This document shows positions 8,934-17,913 of a stretch of DNA of 57,269 nt, piece by piece (within the stretch, counting starts at the first letter, position 1; the number at the start of each line of letters is the position of its first letter). The stretch covers positions 1 to 57,269 of the forward strand of contig URAN01000014.1 of assembly GCA_900545865.1 (NCBI GenBank), in the 5' to 3' direction. A program made the translations under genes and the position numbers. This stretch comes from an uncultured Eubacteriales bacterium. GTDB taxonomy: Bacteria; Bacillota; Clostridia; Monoglobales; Monoglobaceae. The notes beneath the pieces are model-generated. The model was not told the origin of the DNA. It did no database searches and saw only the letters and a list, made by a program, of their open reading frames with translations.

Positions 8934-9635
8934 CTAATCAACCCTCAGCATTCGGTATCCTATACCTATATGCGTTTGAATATACTGAGGGCTTGTTTTT
9001 TCCGGTTCTAATTTTTTTCTGAGCGTAGCCATAAAAACACGCAGCGAAGCAATGTCATTTTCCCGGCTGCTTCCCCAAATTTGCATAGTGATATATGTGT
9101 GCGTCAGCACCTTTCCGACATTATGCGATAAAAGGCACAAAAGCTTATACTCAATCGGCGTAAGATGCATTTCTTCACCCTTCAGATAAACGCAGCCCGC
9201 TGCATAATCTATTTTGAGTTCACCGTTTTGAAAAACAGGTTTTCCCGCATCATTACTGCTTTTCAGCAGCAGCAATCTTCTTTGTGTTACCCGAAGCCGT
9301 GCAAGAAGTTCTTCAACAGAGAAAGGCTTTGTCAGATAGTCATCCGCTCCGGCATCAAGTGCAGTGATTTTGTCGGAATCCTCGCTGCGTGCGCTGATAA
9401 CAATTATCGGCATATTTGACCATCCTCGGATATTCGTTATTACCTCCGTACCGTCTATGTCCGGCAATCCAAGATCCAGCAGAACAATATCCGGATTATG
9501 CGATGATGCCTCCATAATCGCGGTTTTTCCGTTTTCTGCCGTCAGATATCTGTAATCGTGGGATTTCAGAGTTGTAACAATCAAGTTGCGGACGGGGCGG
9601 TCATCCTCAACAACAAGTACAAGCGGTTTATTCAT
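8934..9635 (-). CDS. kdpE: KdpE-type response regulator
   Basis: This 233-residue OmpR/PhoB-class regulator has a receiver domain (1-115) and a winged-helix DNA-binding domain (about 135-230). The phospho-acceptor is the aspartate of VLLDLGLPD near residue 54. DD at 11-12 and the lysine of LTKPF complete the acidic pocket. The C-terminal part (LTPIEYKLLCLL, IGIGYRM) matches the KdpE group. Classical KdpE activates kdpFABC. Here no Kdp pump is present, and the gene sits at the end of a ktr-type uptake operon, so its target is more likely that operon. Its start overlaps the kinase gene by 8 bases. Confidence 0.9.
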   Translation of the reverse strand: MNKPLVLVVEDDRPVRNLIVTTLKSHDYRYLTAENGKTAIMEASSHNPDIVLLDLGLPDIDGTEVITNIRGWSNMPIIVISARSEDSDKITALDAGADDYLTKPFSVEELLARLRVTQRRLLLLKSSNDAGKPVFQNGELKIDYAAGCVYLKGEEMHLTPIEYKLLCLLSHNVGKVLTHTYITMQIWGSSRENDIASLRVFMATLRKKLEPEKTSPQYIQTHIGIGYRMLRVD

Positions 9636-11604
9636 TAAGAGTCACCTCGCTAATCGGTAAATTAAATTTAAAACTGCATCCGTGCGGTATGTTGTCCGAA
9701 AGCTCCAGGTTTCCGCCGTGCGCATCTATTATTGATTTACAAAGCGTAAGACCGAGACCGAAACTCCGGCGGCTGTCGGAAATCTTATTTTTCCCGGTAT
9801 AAAACATCTCAAATATATGCGGCTTTACATCATCGGGTATCCCGTTTCCGTTATCCGACACGTTAAACATTGCATAATTTCCTTGTTTTTGAGCGCTTAT
9901 GCGGATTTCAGAACCGGCAGGTGTATATTTTATTGCGTTATCAATCAAATTAACCAAAACCTGAATAATAAGCTGTGCGTCCATACGAACAAGCAATAAA
10001 TCCTCACACTGAACGGTTATTGTATGCTCCGCCGATTTTCGGCATAAATGAGATACAGCCTCAGCTATAACCTCATCAGCAAGCTGGTCGCTCAGATTTA
10101 ATTTCAGCCTTCCGTCATTGAGTCTTGTAACATATAAAAGATTTTCAACAACGCCTGTAAGCCACTCGGAGTCATCATAAATGTCGGTATAAATCCGATG
10201 CTTGGTGTCCTCGTCCAAGCAATCGGAATTATGTAAAAGAGTATCTGCATTCCCGGAAATTGAACACAAAGGTGTGCGGAGATCATGAGAAATTGAACGC
10301 AAAAGATCTGCACGCAGTTGCTCGCTTTTTGCAAAATCGGCAGCCTTTTCTTTTTCCGCTGCATTATGTGCGTTATCCATAGCCAATGCACATTCATTCA
10401 AAACGGACAGCAATACACTGTTTTCAAATGAATCTGCCGAGTTTTTATCCATCGGAATCCCAATTACGCCGTATATCCGCTTTTCAATGCGTATTGAGAA
10501 ATACAGACATTCGGCATTGCCGAAATGTGAGGTTGTCGCACCTGCACACCGCCCGTTTTTATACACCCACTCAGCAACTTTTCGTTCGGAATCATTTAAT
10601 ATCCGCTCTGTATCGTCTGTGCCCTTTTCAGAAAAAATCTGCCCTTTTGACAAGCTTGATTTATCGGTTTTATATGCTGCAATACAGCGGTCAAGAAGCT
10701 TTGAAAGCTGCATACAGGTTATACTCAATATTTCCTCGCTGCCTTTTGCATTTTGCAGCAATCTGTCGGTATCAAACAAAATCTGCATACGAAAAGCTGC
10801 TTGTGCCGACAGCTTTGCATGCTTTTTTAATTTTGAAGCAAGCGTTCCTGTAAGAATTGATGACGCAAGCATAACGGCAAATGTCACAGGATAGCCGACG
10901 GCATATGTTTTGAGCGACAAATGCGGTTCTGTCAGAAAAAAACCAAACAGAAAAACGCTGAGCAGCGAACTTGCAATGCTGCAAACATATCCTTTTGTCA
11001 GAGCGGAAATAACCAACACGCCGAAGATATAAACGGTAACGATGTTTGTGTCGTTAAACCCGAGGTGAAGAAAAAGGAAGCCTATAGCCGTGCATAAAGC
11101 AAGAACACCGCAGGCAGTCAAAATATCCTGCACTGTCGGCAGTTGGGTATTCGCAAATAAACTGCTTTTGCGTGATTTTTTATAAAATCCGGCATCGGGA
11201 ATAATGTGAATATCAATGTCGGGTGCATACGATATCAGTTTTTCTGTCAGAGTGTATCCTCCCCAAATGCGGCTGCGTTTTGCGTTGCTTTGACCTATTA
11301 CAATTTTTGTTACATCGGACAGCCGCGCGTATTCCGCTATCTGCATAGCCACATCCTCGCCGTGGACAGTTACTACATCGGCTCCGATATTTTCCGCAAA
11401 TTGAATATTGTTATCAAGTTTTTTTTGATCGCTTTCGGTTAGTGCAAAATCGTTTTGCACATAAATCGCCGTAAATCGTGCATCGAGAACTTTTGCCATT
11501 TTTGCAGCAGTCTGCACGATTTTTTCATTAGACGGCGAAGCGGACAGACATACAAGTATGTGCTGCTTTTTTTCAATATATGTTATTGTTTTTTGAGCGC
11601 TCAT
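9628..11604 (-). CDS. KdpD-like sensor kinase lacking the N-terminal KdpD domain
   Basis: This 658-residue kinase has a universal-stress-protein domain (~14-140), a four-helix DUF4118 membrane unit (~160-265), a GAF-like region (~275-405), a HisKA domain with ISHDLRTP (His ~440) and an HATPase (NLIDNAIKYTP, DNGNGIPDD, GLGLTLCKSI). Classical KdpD is about 230 residues longer because of an N-terminal Walker-type KdpD domain, which is absent. The GTGA-type ribosome site just before the ATG at 11604 and the lack of open frame upstream suggest this is the natural start. In some firmicutes the stress-protein domain binds cyclic-di-AMP, a potassium signal. That may apply here but is not shown by the sequence. 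Confidence 0.9.
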   Translation of the reverse strand: MSAQKTITYIEKKQHILVCLSASPSNEKIVQTAAKMAKVLDARFTAIYVQNDFALTESDQKKLDNNIQFAENIGADVVTVHGEDVAMQIAEYARLSDVTKIVIGQSNAKRSRIWGGYTLTEKLISYAPDIDIHIIPDAGFYKKSRKSSLFANTQLPTVQDILTACGVLALCTAIGFLFLHLGFNDTNIVTVYIFGVLVISALTKGYVCSIASSLLSVFLFGFFLTEPHLSLKTYAVGYPVTFAVMLASSILTGTLASKLKKHAKLSAQAAFRMQILFDTDRLLQNAKGSEEILSITCMQLSKLLDRCIAAYKTDKSSLSKGQIFSEKGTDDTERILNDSERKVAEWVYKNGRCAGATTSHFGNAECLYFSIRIEKRIYGVIGIPMDKNSADSFENSVLLSVLNECALAMDNAHNAAEKEKAADFAKSEQLRADLLRSISHDLRTPLCSISGNADTLLHNSDCLDEDTKHRIYTDIYDDSEWLTGVVENLLYVTRLNDGRLKLNLSDQLADEVIAEAVSHLCRKSAEHTITVQCEDLLLVRMDAQLIIQVLVNLIDNAIKYTPAGSEIRISAQKQGNYAMFNVSDNGNGIPDDVKPHIFEMFYTGKNKISDSRRSFGLGLTLCKSIIDAHGGNLELSDNIPHGCSFKFNLPISEVTLNE

Positions 11605-11669
11605 ATTATTCACCGCCATTATCTGTTTTATATTATTATATCATAAATCGCACTAAAAGTCCACATATG

Positions 11670-11927
11670 TCAATAAAAAGTATTCATATTTTTATCATAA
11701 AGCAATATCCCGGTCTTGCTGTGATTTTTCTTAAAACCGTGTATTTCTTTTAATATCTCATCATCCGTCAAATCCGATGAAAGCAGTATTTGTGAGCTTT
11801 TAGAGTCGCTTTCGTCATTTTGAATCGCCTTTTGGTTTTTACACAGAAATCGGTCTATTCGATCCATTAAGAAGTAACCGAAAGCGAAAAAGGCAAGAAC
11901 AGCTGCCGTCAGCAATACATCTTTCAA
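11670..11927 (-). CDS. Small single-pass membrane protein in the potassium operon
   Basis: This 85-residue protein begins with one membrane helix (about residues 3-22, VLLTAAVLAFFAFGYFLM). A charged cytoplasmic tail with a DLTDDEILKEI segment follows. The start is TTG at 11927, supported by GAGGTG 7 bases upstream. No family was recognised. It lies between ktrA (17 bases) and the sensor kinase and is clearly part of the operon. A role as an accessory subunit or a link between transporter and kinase is plausible, but that is guesswork from position. Confidence 0.75.
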   Translation of the reverse strand: MKDVLLTAAVLAFFAFGYFLMDRIDRFLCKNQKAIQNDESDSKSSQILLSSDLTDDEILKEIHGFKKNHSKTGILLYDKNMNTFY

Positions 11928-11944
11928 AATGATTCACCTCTTTT

Positions 11945-12592
11945 TTAGATACGGAAACATTTTTGCAGCTCTTTATATTCTCCCAAAACCATAAGTGTTA
12001 CGTTTTCGCCGAGAGCCGTATCCGAAGATATTGCCATATCAATATTTCCGTTCTGTTTAACAGCCAAAACATTAATATTATATTTTCGGCGGATATCTAT
12101 ATCGCCTATTGTTTTTCCAATCCACTGTTTGGGTGCTTCAACCTCAAAGATAGCGTGGGAATCGTCAATTTCTATATAATCACGAATATGATCCGCAGTA
12201 TATCGAATAGCAGCCCATTTTGCAATTTGTTTTTCGGGATAAACCACTCCGTCCGCTCCGTTCCGCAAGAGAAACTTTTCCTGCACATCCCGTTCCGCTC
12301 TTGAAATAACCTTTTTTGCTCCGAGCTCTTTAAGTAAAGAGGTTGTTTCAAGTGAATTTTGAAAATCCCCTCCGATTGTAACAATGCAAACATCATAATT
12401 TCCTATTCCGAGAGATTTCAAAAAATCCGCATTTGTACTGTCACCGATTTGGGCATTGGTCACAAACGGCAGCACGCTGTTGATTCGTTCTTCATTGGAA
12501 TCCACCGCCATAACCTCGTGTCCCAATTTGTTAAGCTGCAATGCAACATGCTTTCCGAATCTTCCGATACCTATTAACAAAACATTTTTCAT
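11945..12592 (-). CDS. ktrA: Potassium uptake gating protein, KtrA/TrkA type
   Basis: This 215-residue cytoplasmic ring protein gates a KtrB-type potassium channel. The RCK-N domain starts with the nucleotide-binding loop LIGIGRFGKHVA, followed by AVDSNEERIN and GDSTN (about residues 4-130). An RCK-C domain (~135-215, EVEAPKQWIGKTIGDIDIRRKYNINV) binds regulatory ligands; in several Gram-positives that ligand is cyclic-di-AMP. ATP/ADP or NAD binding is typical of the first domain. It lies 17 bases after ktrB and is presumably its partner. Confidence 0.92.
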   Translation of the reverse strand: MKNVLLIGIGRFGKHVALQLNKLGHEVMAVDSNEERINSVLPFVTNAQIGDSTNADFLKSLGIGNYDVCIVTIGGDFQNSLETTSLLKELGAKKVISRAERDVQEKFLLRNGADGVVYPEKQIAKWAAIRYTADHIRDYIEIDDSHAIFEVEAPKQWIGKTIGDIDIRRKYNINVLAVKQNGNIDMAISSDTALGENVTLMVLGEYKELQKCFRI

Positions 12593-12609
12593 AATTCAAA
12601 AACTCCTTT

Positions 12610-13947
12610 TTATCCGACTGTTATTTTTTCAAGCGGCAGTTTTGCTCCGCCTTGATTTTTGCTTGCGATTGCCGCATATACCAGTGTCAAACCGCCGACT
12701 CTCCCAAGGTACATTAAAAGTATAAGAATAATTTGCGATGCGATACCGAGCTTTGGCGTAATTCCAAGCGTGAGTCCCACAGTTCCGATTGCCGATGCGG
12801 TTTCATAAAGGCAATCGGACAAAGGAAGGTTTTCAAGTACGCTTATCGCAACTCCGCCGACAAAGAAAAGTGAAAAATAAATTGTTGCGATTGCCAAAGC
12901 ATTTCTTACAATTGTATTGTCGATTCGCCTTCCGCAAACGCAAATTTCTTCTTTCCTTTTAATCACTGACACGGCGCTTAATATAATAACCGCAAAGGTT
13001 GTGGTTTTCATACCGCCGGCAGTGGAGCCGGGCGAGCCGCCAATCAGCATAAGCAATGTCATAATCGCTTTTGAGGCGCCTGTCATTGCGTTAAGGTCGG
13101 CAGTATTAAATCCGGCAGTCCTTGTTGTCACAGACTGAAACAAAGATGCAAAGATTCTTTTCCCAACCGGCATACCGCCAAAATCACAAAAGAAAAAGAA
13201 AGCGGCAGGTATTGCAATTAAAAGCGCCGATGTGAACAGAACAATCTTGCTTTGCATACAGTAACGCCTGAAATGATGTTTATGAAGGCAAATATCGTCC
13301 CACGTAAGAAACCCGATACCTCCGACTATAATCAAAAGCATAATTGCAATGTTCACAGAAGGATTTCCTATATATTCGGTAAGAGAAGGATATGTATGAG
13401 CGCCTGTTCCCAAAATGTCAAATCCGGCATTGCAAAAAGCCGATACGGAATGAAACACAGCCTTCCATATTCCGCTTGCACCGTATTCGCCGTAAAACGA
13501 CGGAAGCATACATAACGCTCCGATTAGTTCTATTAAAAGCGTGCCTTTCAAGACAAACCTTGTCAGACGGACTATTCCGCCGAGCCTTGGCGCTGAAATA
13601 GCGTCCTGCATTGTGCTGCGCTGCATAAGTGATATTTTTCTGCCCGCAAGCATTGCAAATGACACCGCTGCCGTTACAACTCCGAGTCCTCCTATCTGTA
13701 TAAGCAGCAAAATCACTGCCTGCCCGAGCGGCGACCAATAGCTGCCGGTATCCAGCACAACCAGGCCGGTTACACAAACGGCAGAGGTTGATGTAAATAT
13801 CGCACTGTGAAACGGTGTTACTATGCCCGCCGCAGACGATATCGGCAGCATTAATATAAGCGCCCCAAAGAGAATTACACCGGCAAAGCTCAGTATAATA
13901 ATTTGAAAGGACGAAAGATGCCGCCTGAAATGTATTTTCTCTATCAT
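12610..13947 (-). CDS. ktrB: Potassium uptake channel subunit, KtrB/TrkH type
   Basis: This 445-residue membrane protein moves potassium inward. Four M-P-M repeats are visible, each with a pore-loop selectivity glycine: SAVCVTGLV, SAFCNAGFD, TRTAGFN and SAIGTVGLT. The third repeat is followed by the GGSPGSTAGGMKTTT gating stretch typical of the family. The frame is open to 14100, but the ATG at 13947 has GGAGGAGG upstream and gives the normal length and N-terminus. It is the first gene of the leftward operon ktrB-ktrA-small protein-kdpD-like-kdpE. No riboswitch was seen in the short leader. Confidence 0.93.
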   Translation of the reverse strand: MIEKIHFRRHLSSFQIIILSFAGVILFGALILMLPISSAAGIVTPFHSAIFTSTSAVCVTGLVVLDTGSYWSPLGQAVILLLIQIGGLGVVTAAVSFAMLAGRKISLMQRSTMQDAISAPRLGGIVRLTRFVLKGTLLIELIGALCMLPSFYGEYGASGIWKAVFHSVSAFCNAGFDILGTGAHTYPSLTEYIGNPSVNIAIMLLIIVGGIGFLTWDDICLHKHHFRRYCMQSKIVLFTSALLIAIPAAFFFFCDFGGMPVGKRIFASLFQSVTTRTAGFNTADLNAMTGASKAIMTLLMLIGGSPGSTAGGMKTTTFAVIILSAVSVIKRKEEICVCGRRIDNTIVRNALAIATIYFSLFFVGGVAISVLENLPLSDCLYETASAIGTVGLTLGITPKLGIASQIILILLMYLGRVGGLTLVYAAIASKNQGGAKLPLEKITVG

Positions 13948-14033
13948 AGGATAAACCTCCTCCAACTTGCTTTTATTTATTATAACATATAACATATAAA
14001 AATGGAATAATAAGTTGCAACGAGGCATTAAGA

Positions 14034-14252
14034 TTGTATAAAGATAAAACGGAAACGGAAATTGCAAACAGAAATTCAAGGAAAAATATGATTGCGGCAT
14101 TCCTTGATGAATTGGAAAAGCAGGAGCACTTGATTACGGATTTTGATACCGGACTTTGGAATGCGGTGATAGAAACAATGACGATATACTCCAAAGAACA
14201 TATCGTTTTTAAGTTCAAAGGCGGAACTGAAATCAAGTGGTCTATTGTATAG
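14034..14252 (+). pseudogene. C-terminal remnant of a large serine recombinase
   Basis: About 72 codons resemble the extreme C-terminus of large serine recombinases of the TnpX/DUF4368 type. A coiled, charged stretch is followed by FDTGLWNAVIETMTIYSKEH and VFKFKGGTEIKW, which fits the usual pattern W..(V/I)..(V/I)T(V/I)YS....F.FK.GTEI. The catalytic resolvase domain and everything between are missing. The in-frame sequence stops about 40 bases upstream of the TTG given as start, and no ribosome binding site is present. It marks a past mobile-element insertion next to the potassium operon. Confidence 0.6.
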
Positions 14253-14254
14253 AA

Positions 14255-14299
14255 ACCTCACAGAAGAACCAAAACGGTGCATCTGTGGGGTTCTTTTTT
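14255..14299 (+). terminator. Terminator after the recombinase remnant
   Basis: A 10-bp stem with one G-U pair (14255-14264 and 14282-14291) is followed by TCTTTTTT. It probably came with the remnant. Confidence 0.7.
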
Positions 14300-14436
14300 G
14301 CCTGTACATTGAATTTTTGTGCAAATGGGAGAAAGCAGTCGGAAACGATTGCTTTTTTGCCGTTTTTGTGTTAAAATACTCAAAGTTATGTATTGGCATA
14401 TCGCTAAAATTTTGCACACTTTAAGGAGCTCTTTTT

Positions 14437-15609
14437 ATGGCAACAGCACTACTTATTATAATATACATCGCCTTTATCGGTTTGGGAATACCTGATTCAC
14501 TTTTCGGTACAGCTTGGCCTGCAATATATTCTGAGTTTGAACTGCCGATTTCGTTTGGAAGTTTTGTCACGATTATTATATCTTGCGGTACTGTTCTGTC
14601 GAGTGTGATAAGTTCAAAAATAATTTCACGGCTCGGAACAAACAAGGTTTCTGCTTACAGTACGCTTTTAACGGCTTTGGCTTTGCTCGGCTTTTCTTTT
14701 GCACCGAATTTATGGGTAATGTGTTTTTGGGCAATTATCCTCGGAATAGGTGCAGGGGCAATAGATGTAGCCCTTAATAACTATGTGGCGATTCATTATT
14801 CGGCAACACATATGAGTTTTCTGCACTGCTTTTACGGAGTCGGCGTATCCGTAAGTCCTTATATATTGTCACTTGTTATTGCCGACAATTTCGGTTGGCG
14901 GGGCGGATACAGAATAGCTTTTGCCATTCAGCTTATCATAACTTTGCTTTTGTTTTTATCTCTTCCGCTGTGGCGCAAGGCGCACGGCGGTGAAAATGAG
15001 TCTGAGGAAAATACACACAAAGATTTATCGTTCGGAAGTGTATTGAAGATTCCGGGGGTAAAAATGATGTGCAGCCTTTTTATTGCCTCCTGTGCCATAG
15101 AATGTACCTGCGGCGGTTGGGGCAGTACATTCCTTGTGGAATATAAGCATTTGCCGGCAGAGAAAGCGGCGCAAATCATAATGATTTACTATATTGGAAT
15201 GACACTCGGACGATTTTTATCGGGTGTATTGGCAGCAAAATTACATAGCTGGAAAATAATAAAGTTAGGTCAAATTGTGTTGGGACTCGCTTTGTTGCTG
15301 CTGATTCTTCCCGGAGGAGTATATATGTGTGCGTTGGGAATGTTTTTGATAGGACTCGGAAACGGTCCGCTGTTTCCGAATTTTAATTATTTGACGCCCG
15401 AAAACTTCGGCAGTGATATTTCGCAGTCGATTATCGGTATTCAGATGGCATCGGCATATATCGGAATTATGATTGCTCCCACAGTTTGCGGCTTGCTCGG
15501 TCAAGTATTCGGAATGGTTATTTTCCCGTTTTATTTGATAGTGTTCTACGCTATAATGATACCGGTAACAATTCGTATAAAAACGGTGTTAAAAAGAAAC
15601 GCGAAATAG
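14437..15609 (+). CDS. MFS transporter
   Basis: This 390-residue permease of the major facilitator superfamily has about twelve membrane helices, with a hydrophilic loop around residues 180-200 (HGGENESEENTHKD) dividing the two halves. The first half shows FIGLGIPDSLFGTAWPAI and the loop motif ISRLGTNKVS. The layout resembles the FucP/sugar-phosphate-like branch (YGVGVSVSPYI, GLGNGPLFPNFNYLTP), so a sugar or other small solute is likely, but the substrate cannot be read. AAGGAG lies 8 bases before the ATG. It is transcribed alone and ends before a terminator. Confidence 0.88.
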   Translation: MATALLIIIYIAFIGLGIPDSLFGTAWPAIYSEFELPISFGSFVTIIISCGTVLSSVISSKIISRLGTNKVSAYSTLLTALALLGFSFAPNLWVMCFWAIILGIGAGAIDVALNNYVAIHYSATHMSFLHCFYGVGVSVSPYILSLVIADNFGWRGGYRIAFAIQLIITLLLFLSLPLWRKAHGGENESEENTHKDLSFGSVLKIPGVKMMCSLFIASCAIECTCGGWGSTFLVEYKHLPAEKAAQIIMIYYIGMTLGRFLSGVLAAKLHSWKIIKLGQIVLGLALLLLILPGGVYMCALGMFLIGLGNGPLFPNFNYLTPENFGSDISQSIIGIQMASAYIGIMIAPTVCGLLGQVFGMVIFPFYLIVFYAIMIPVTIRIKTVLKRNAK

Positions 15610-15640
15610 TGCTTATCCTCAAGAATTAAACATATGTTTT

Positions 15641-15672
15641 AAGGCAACCTGCACGGGTTGTCTTTTTATATG
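15641..15672 (+). terminator. Terminator after the MFS gene
   Basis: A short stem (GGCAACC with GGTTGTC, one G-U pair) is followed by TTTTTAT about 35 bases after the MFS stop. Confidence 0.6.
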
Positions 15673-15778
15673 TGCCGAGCATATCAATTATCCGCATTCT
15701 GTTTTGCTGTAAATATATGCATAAATCAATCGATATCTGCAATACTAAAAACATAACGATTAGAAGGAGTTGATATAT

Positions 15779-16444
15779 TTGTTTAAACACGAAAAAATTC
15801 TGTTCCATCCGGTAGGCGTGGAACGTCCCAATCCGCAATATGCCGCTTTACTTCAGGAGCAGCTCGGAGGAGCAAACGGAGAAATGAAATCCGCTATGCA
15901 GTATATGTCCCAGAGCTTTCGCATAAAAGACCCGAAAATCAAGGACTTGTTTATGGATATAGCTGCTGAAGAACTTGGGCATATGGAGATGGTTGCTCAA
16001 ACAATTAATATGCTCAACGGTCACGATGTTGATGCCGAAAAGGTTCAATCCGGAGAAATTCAGACTCATGTATTGCTCGGATTAAATCCGGGGCTCATAA
16101 ATGCCTCGGGATATTCGTGGAATGCAGACTATGTTACCGTAACCGGTGACTTGTGTGCCGATCTTCTGAGCAACATCGCATCAGAACAGAGGGCAAAGGT
16201 TGTATATGAGTATCTCTATCGGCAGATTGAGGATAAAAAAGTACGGGAAACGATTGACTTTTTGCTTAACCGTGAAGAAGCACATAATCAGATGTTCCGT
16301 GATGCCTTTAACGAAGTGCAGGAAAGCGGTTCAAACCGTGACTTTGGCACAACCAAAGCCGCAAGAATGTATTTTTCTCTGTCAAATCCCGGGCCTAATG
16401 CATTTGCAGGTAATGAAGTTACTGCGCCGAAATTTGAAAATTAA
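15779..16444 (+). CDS. Manganese catalase, CotJC-like
   Basis: This 221-residue four-helix-bundle enzyme of the non-haem manganese catalase family breaks down hydrogen peroxide using two Mn ions. The expected ligands are all present: E35 (NGEMKSA), E64/E65 and H68 (AAEELGHME), E136 (ASEQRAK) and H169 (NREEAHNQMF). Length and sequence fit the CotJC branch, found in spore coats of Bacillus and in many anaerobes as an oxidative-stress enzyme. Open frame begins at 15770, but that TTG directly abuts AAGGAG. The TTG at 15779 has 8-base spacing and is preferred. Single-gene transcript. Confidence 0.92.
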   Translation: MFKHEKILFHPVGVERPNPQYAALLQEQLGGANGEMKSAMQYMSQSFRIKDPKIKDLFMDIAAEELGHMEMVAQTINMLNGHDVDAEKVQSGEIQTHVLLGLNPGLINASGYSWNADYVTVTGDLCADLLSNIASEQRAKVVYEYLYRQIEDKKVRETIDFLLNREEAHNQMFRDAFNEVQESGSNRDFGTTKAARMYFSLSNPGPNAFAGNEVTAPKFEN

Positions 16445-16448
16445 AATT

Positions 16449-16494
16449 AAAAGCTGAATTCTCGGTTTGAACTTCCGGGTATTCAGCTTTTTTA
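16449..16494. terminator. Terminator after Mn catalase
   Basis: A perfect 11-bp stem (16449-16459 and 16481-16491) ends in a run of T, with A's on the left side. Confidence 0.85.
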
Positions 16495-16582
16495 GTTGCT
16501 GATGCTACATATGTTCGGCAGCGGAAGACAAAAAAATTCTGTTATTTATCCGTATTAATCATTAAAATTTATCGATACGCTC

Positions 16583-16611
16583 TTGACAATTCATATAAAT
16601 TGTGATACAAT
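16583..16611 (+). promoter_or_regulatory. Promoter and likely MarR operator
   Basis: TTGACA (16583-16588) and TACAAT (16606-16611) are separated by 17 bases. Between and over the -35 lies the near-palindrome ACAATTCATATAAATTGT (16586-16603), whose half-sites agree at 8 of 9 positions. A repressor bound there would block the promoter, so the MarR protein encoded just downstream is the obvious candidate. Confidence 0.8.
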
Positions 16612-16657
16612 ACTTCAAAAATGAACAATTCAAATATGAAGTATGAGGTGACAGAGT

Positions 16658-17098
16658 GTGAATTTAAGCATAGAAGTTTCAAGAAAGATTTCCCGGGCAT
16701 ACAATGCGATGTGCAAGCCACTATGCAAAGAGTTAGAACTGTCGCAGACAGCATTTGACATTCTGATGTTTCTCGGCAACAACCCGAACTATAACACTGC
16801 CGGCGAAATAGTGGAAATACGGCGGATTAAGGCAAATCTTGTATCGGTAAATGTTGAAAGGCTTGTCCGAGAAGGGTATCTTCTCAGAAAGCAGGTGGAA
16901 GGAGATCGGCGTAAAACGGGCCTTATATGTACCGATAAAGCAAAGCCGATTATTGAGCGCGGGCGAAAACTTCAGAAAGCCTTTACAGAGAGAATGTTCT
17001 TGAATATGGATGACGATCTGCGTAAAGCGTTTTCGGAGGCAACGGATATTATTGAGAAAAATCTGAATGAGATTTTGAAGGCGGAAAATAAATTATGA
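16658..17098 (+). CDS. MarR family regulator
   Basis: This 146-residue winged-helix DNA-binding protein follows the MarR plan: an N-terminal dimer helix, a helix-turn-helix (about 45-80, TAGEIVEIRRIKANLVSVNVERLVREG), a wing (KQVEGDRRKTGLICTDKA) and C-terminal helices. The start is GTG at 16658 with GAGGTG 7 bases upstream. It overlaps the TauE-type transporter by 4 bases (ATGA), so both form one operon behind a promoter that carries a palindrome. Autorepression and control of the exporter are likely. The signal molecule is unknown. Confidence 0.9.
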   Translation: MNLSIEVSRKISRAYNAMCKPLCKELELSQTAFDILMFLGNNPNYNTAGEIVEIRRIKANLVSVNVERLVREGYLLRKQVEGDRRKTGLICTDKAKPIIERGRKLQKAFTERMFLNMDDDLRKAFSEATDIIEKNLNEILKAENKL

Positions 17099-17871
17099 GT
17101 ATTGCATTAACCGTTTTGATAACATTTTTTGCAGGTATGGGCGCAGGTCTCGGCACAGGCTTTGCGGGAATGAGCGCCGCTGCCGTAATCAGTCCGATGC
17201 TGATAACCTTTTTGGGAATGGATCCTTATATGGCGGTGGGAATCGCACTTTCTTCCGATGTGCTTGCCAGCGCGGTTTCGGCATACACCTATCATAAAAA
17301 CAAAAATCTGGATGTGAAGAACGGCTTGATTATGATGGTCAGTGTGTTAGCGTTTACCATTGTCGGAAGTTATATAGCAAGCTTTGTGCCGGCGGCAACG
17401 ATGGGCGGCTTTTCGGTGTTTATGACATTTCTGCTCGGAATTAAATTCATCGTGCGCCCCGTTATGACAACCAAGGAAAGTATGGGAAAAACTTCAGCAA
17501 AAAAGCGGGCAATTCAGTCGATAATCTGCGGTGTGATGATTGGTTTTATCTGTGGATTTATCGGTGCGGGCGGCGGTATGATGATGCTGTTGATTTTAAC
17601 GAGCGTAATGGGTTATGAATTAAAAACTGCCGTAGGTACAAGTGTATTCATTATGACCTTTACCGCGTTGACGGGTGCGATGTCACATTTTACAATAGGC
17701 GGATTGCCGGATGTTTTAACATGGGTACTGTGCGTTGTATTTACGCTTTTGTGGGCTCAGATAGCTGCGGTATTTGCCAATAAGGCACAGCCTAAAACAC
17801 TTAACCGTGCAACAGGTGTAGTTCTCGTTGTTCTCGGCATCGTTATTATGGGTTTTCAATTGTTAAGCTGA
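17095..17871 (+). CDS. TauE/SafE family membrane transporter
   Basis: This 258-residue protein has about eight membrane helices and the duplicated TauE/SafE pattern. The first half carries GMGAGLGTGFAGMSAAAV and the second GFIGAGGGMMMLLIL. Family members export sulfite, sulfoacetate and other small organosulfur or organic anions. A charged cytoplasmic loop (KESMGKTSAKKRA) divides the halves. Translational coupling to the MarR gene suggests inducible export. A bidirectional terminator lies about 190 bases downstream. Confidence 0.88.
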   Translation: MSIALTVLITFFAGMGAGLGTGFAGMSAAAVISPMLITFLGMDPYMAVGIALSSDVLASAVSAYTYHKNKNLDVKNGLIMMVSVLAFTIVGSYIASFVPAATMGGFSVFMTFLLGIKFIVRPVMTTKESMGKTSAKKRAIQSIICGVMIGFICGFIGAGGGMMMLLILTSVMGYELKTAVGTSVFIMTFTALTGAMSHFTIGGLPDVLTWVLCVVFTLLWAQIAAVFANKAQPKTLNRATGVVLVVLGIVIMGFQLLS

Positions 17872-17913
17872 ATGGCTCTGTTCAAAATCCATTAACTAAA
17901 AACAAATCATACC

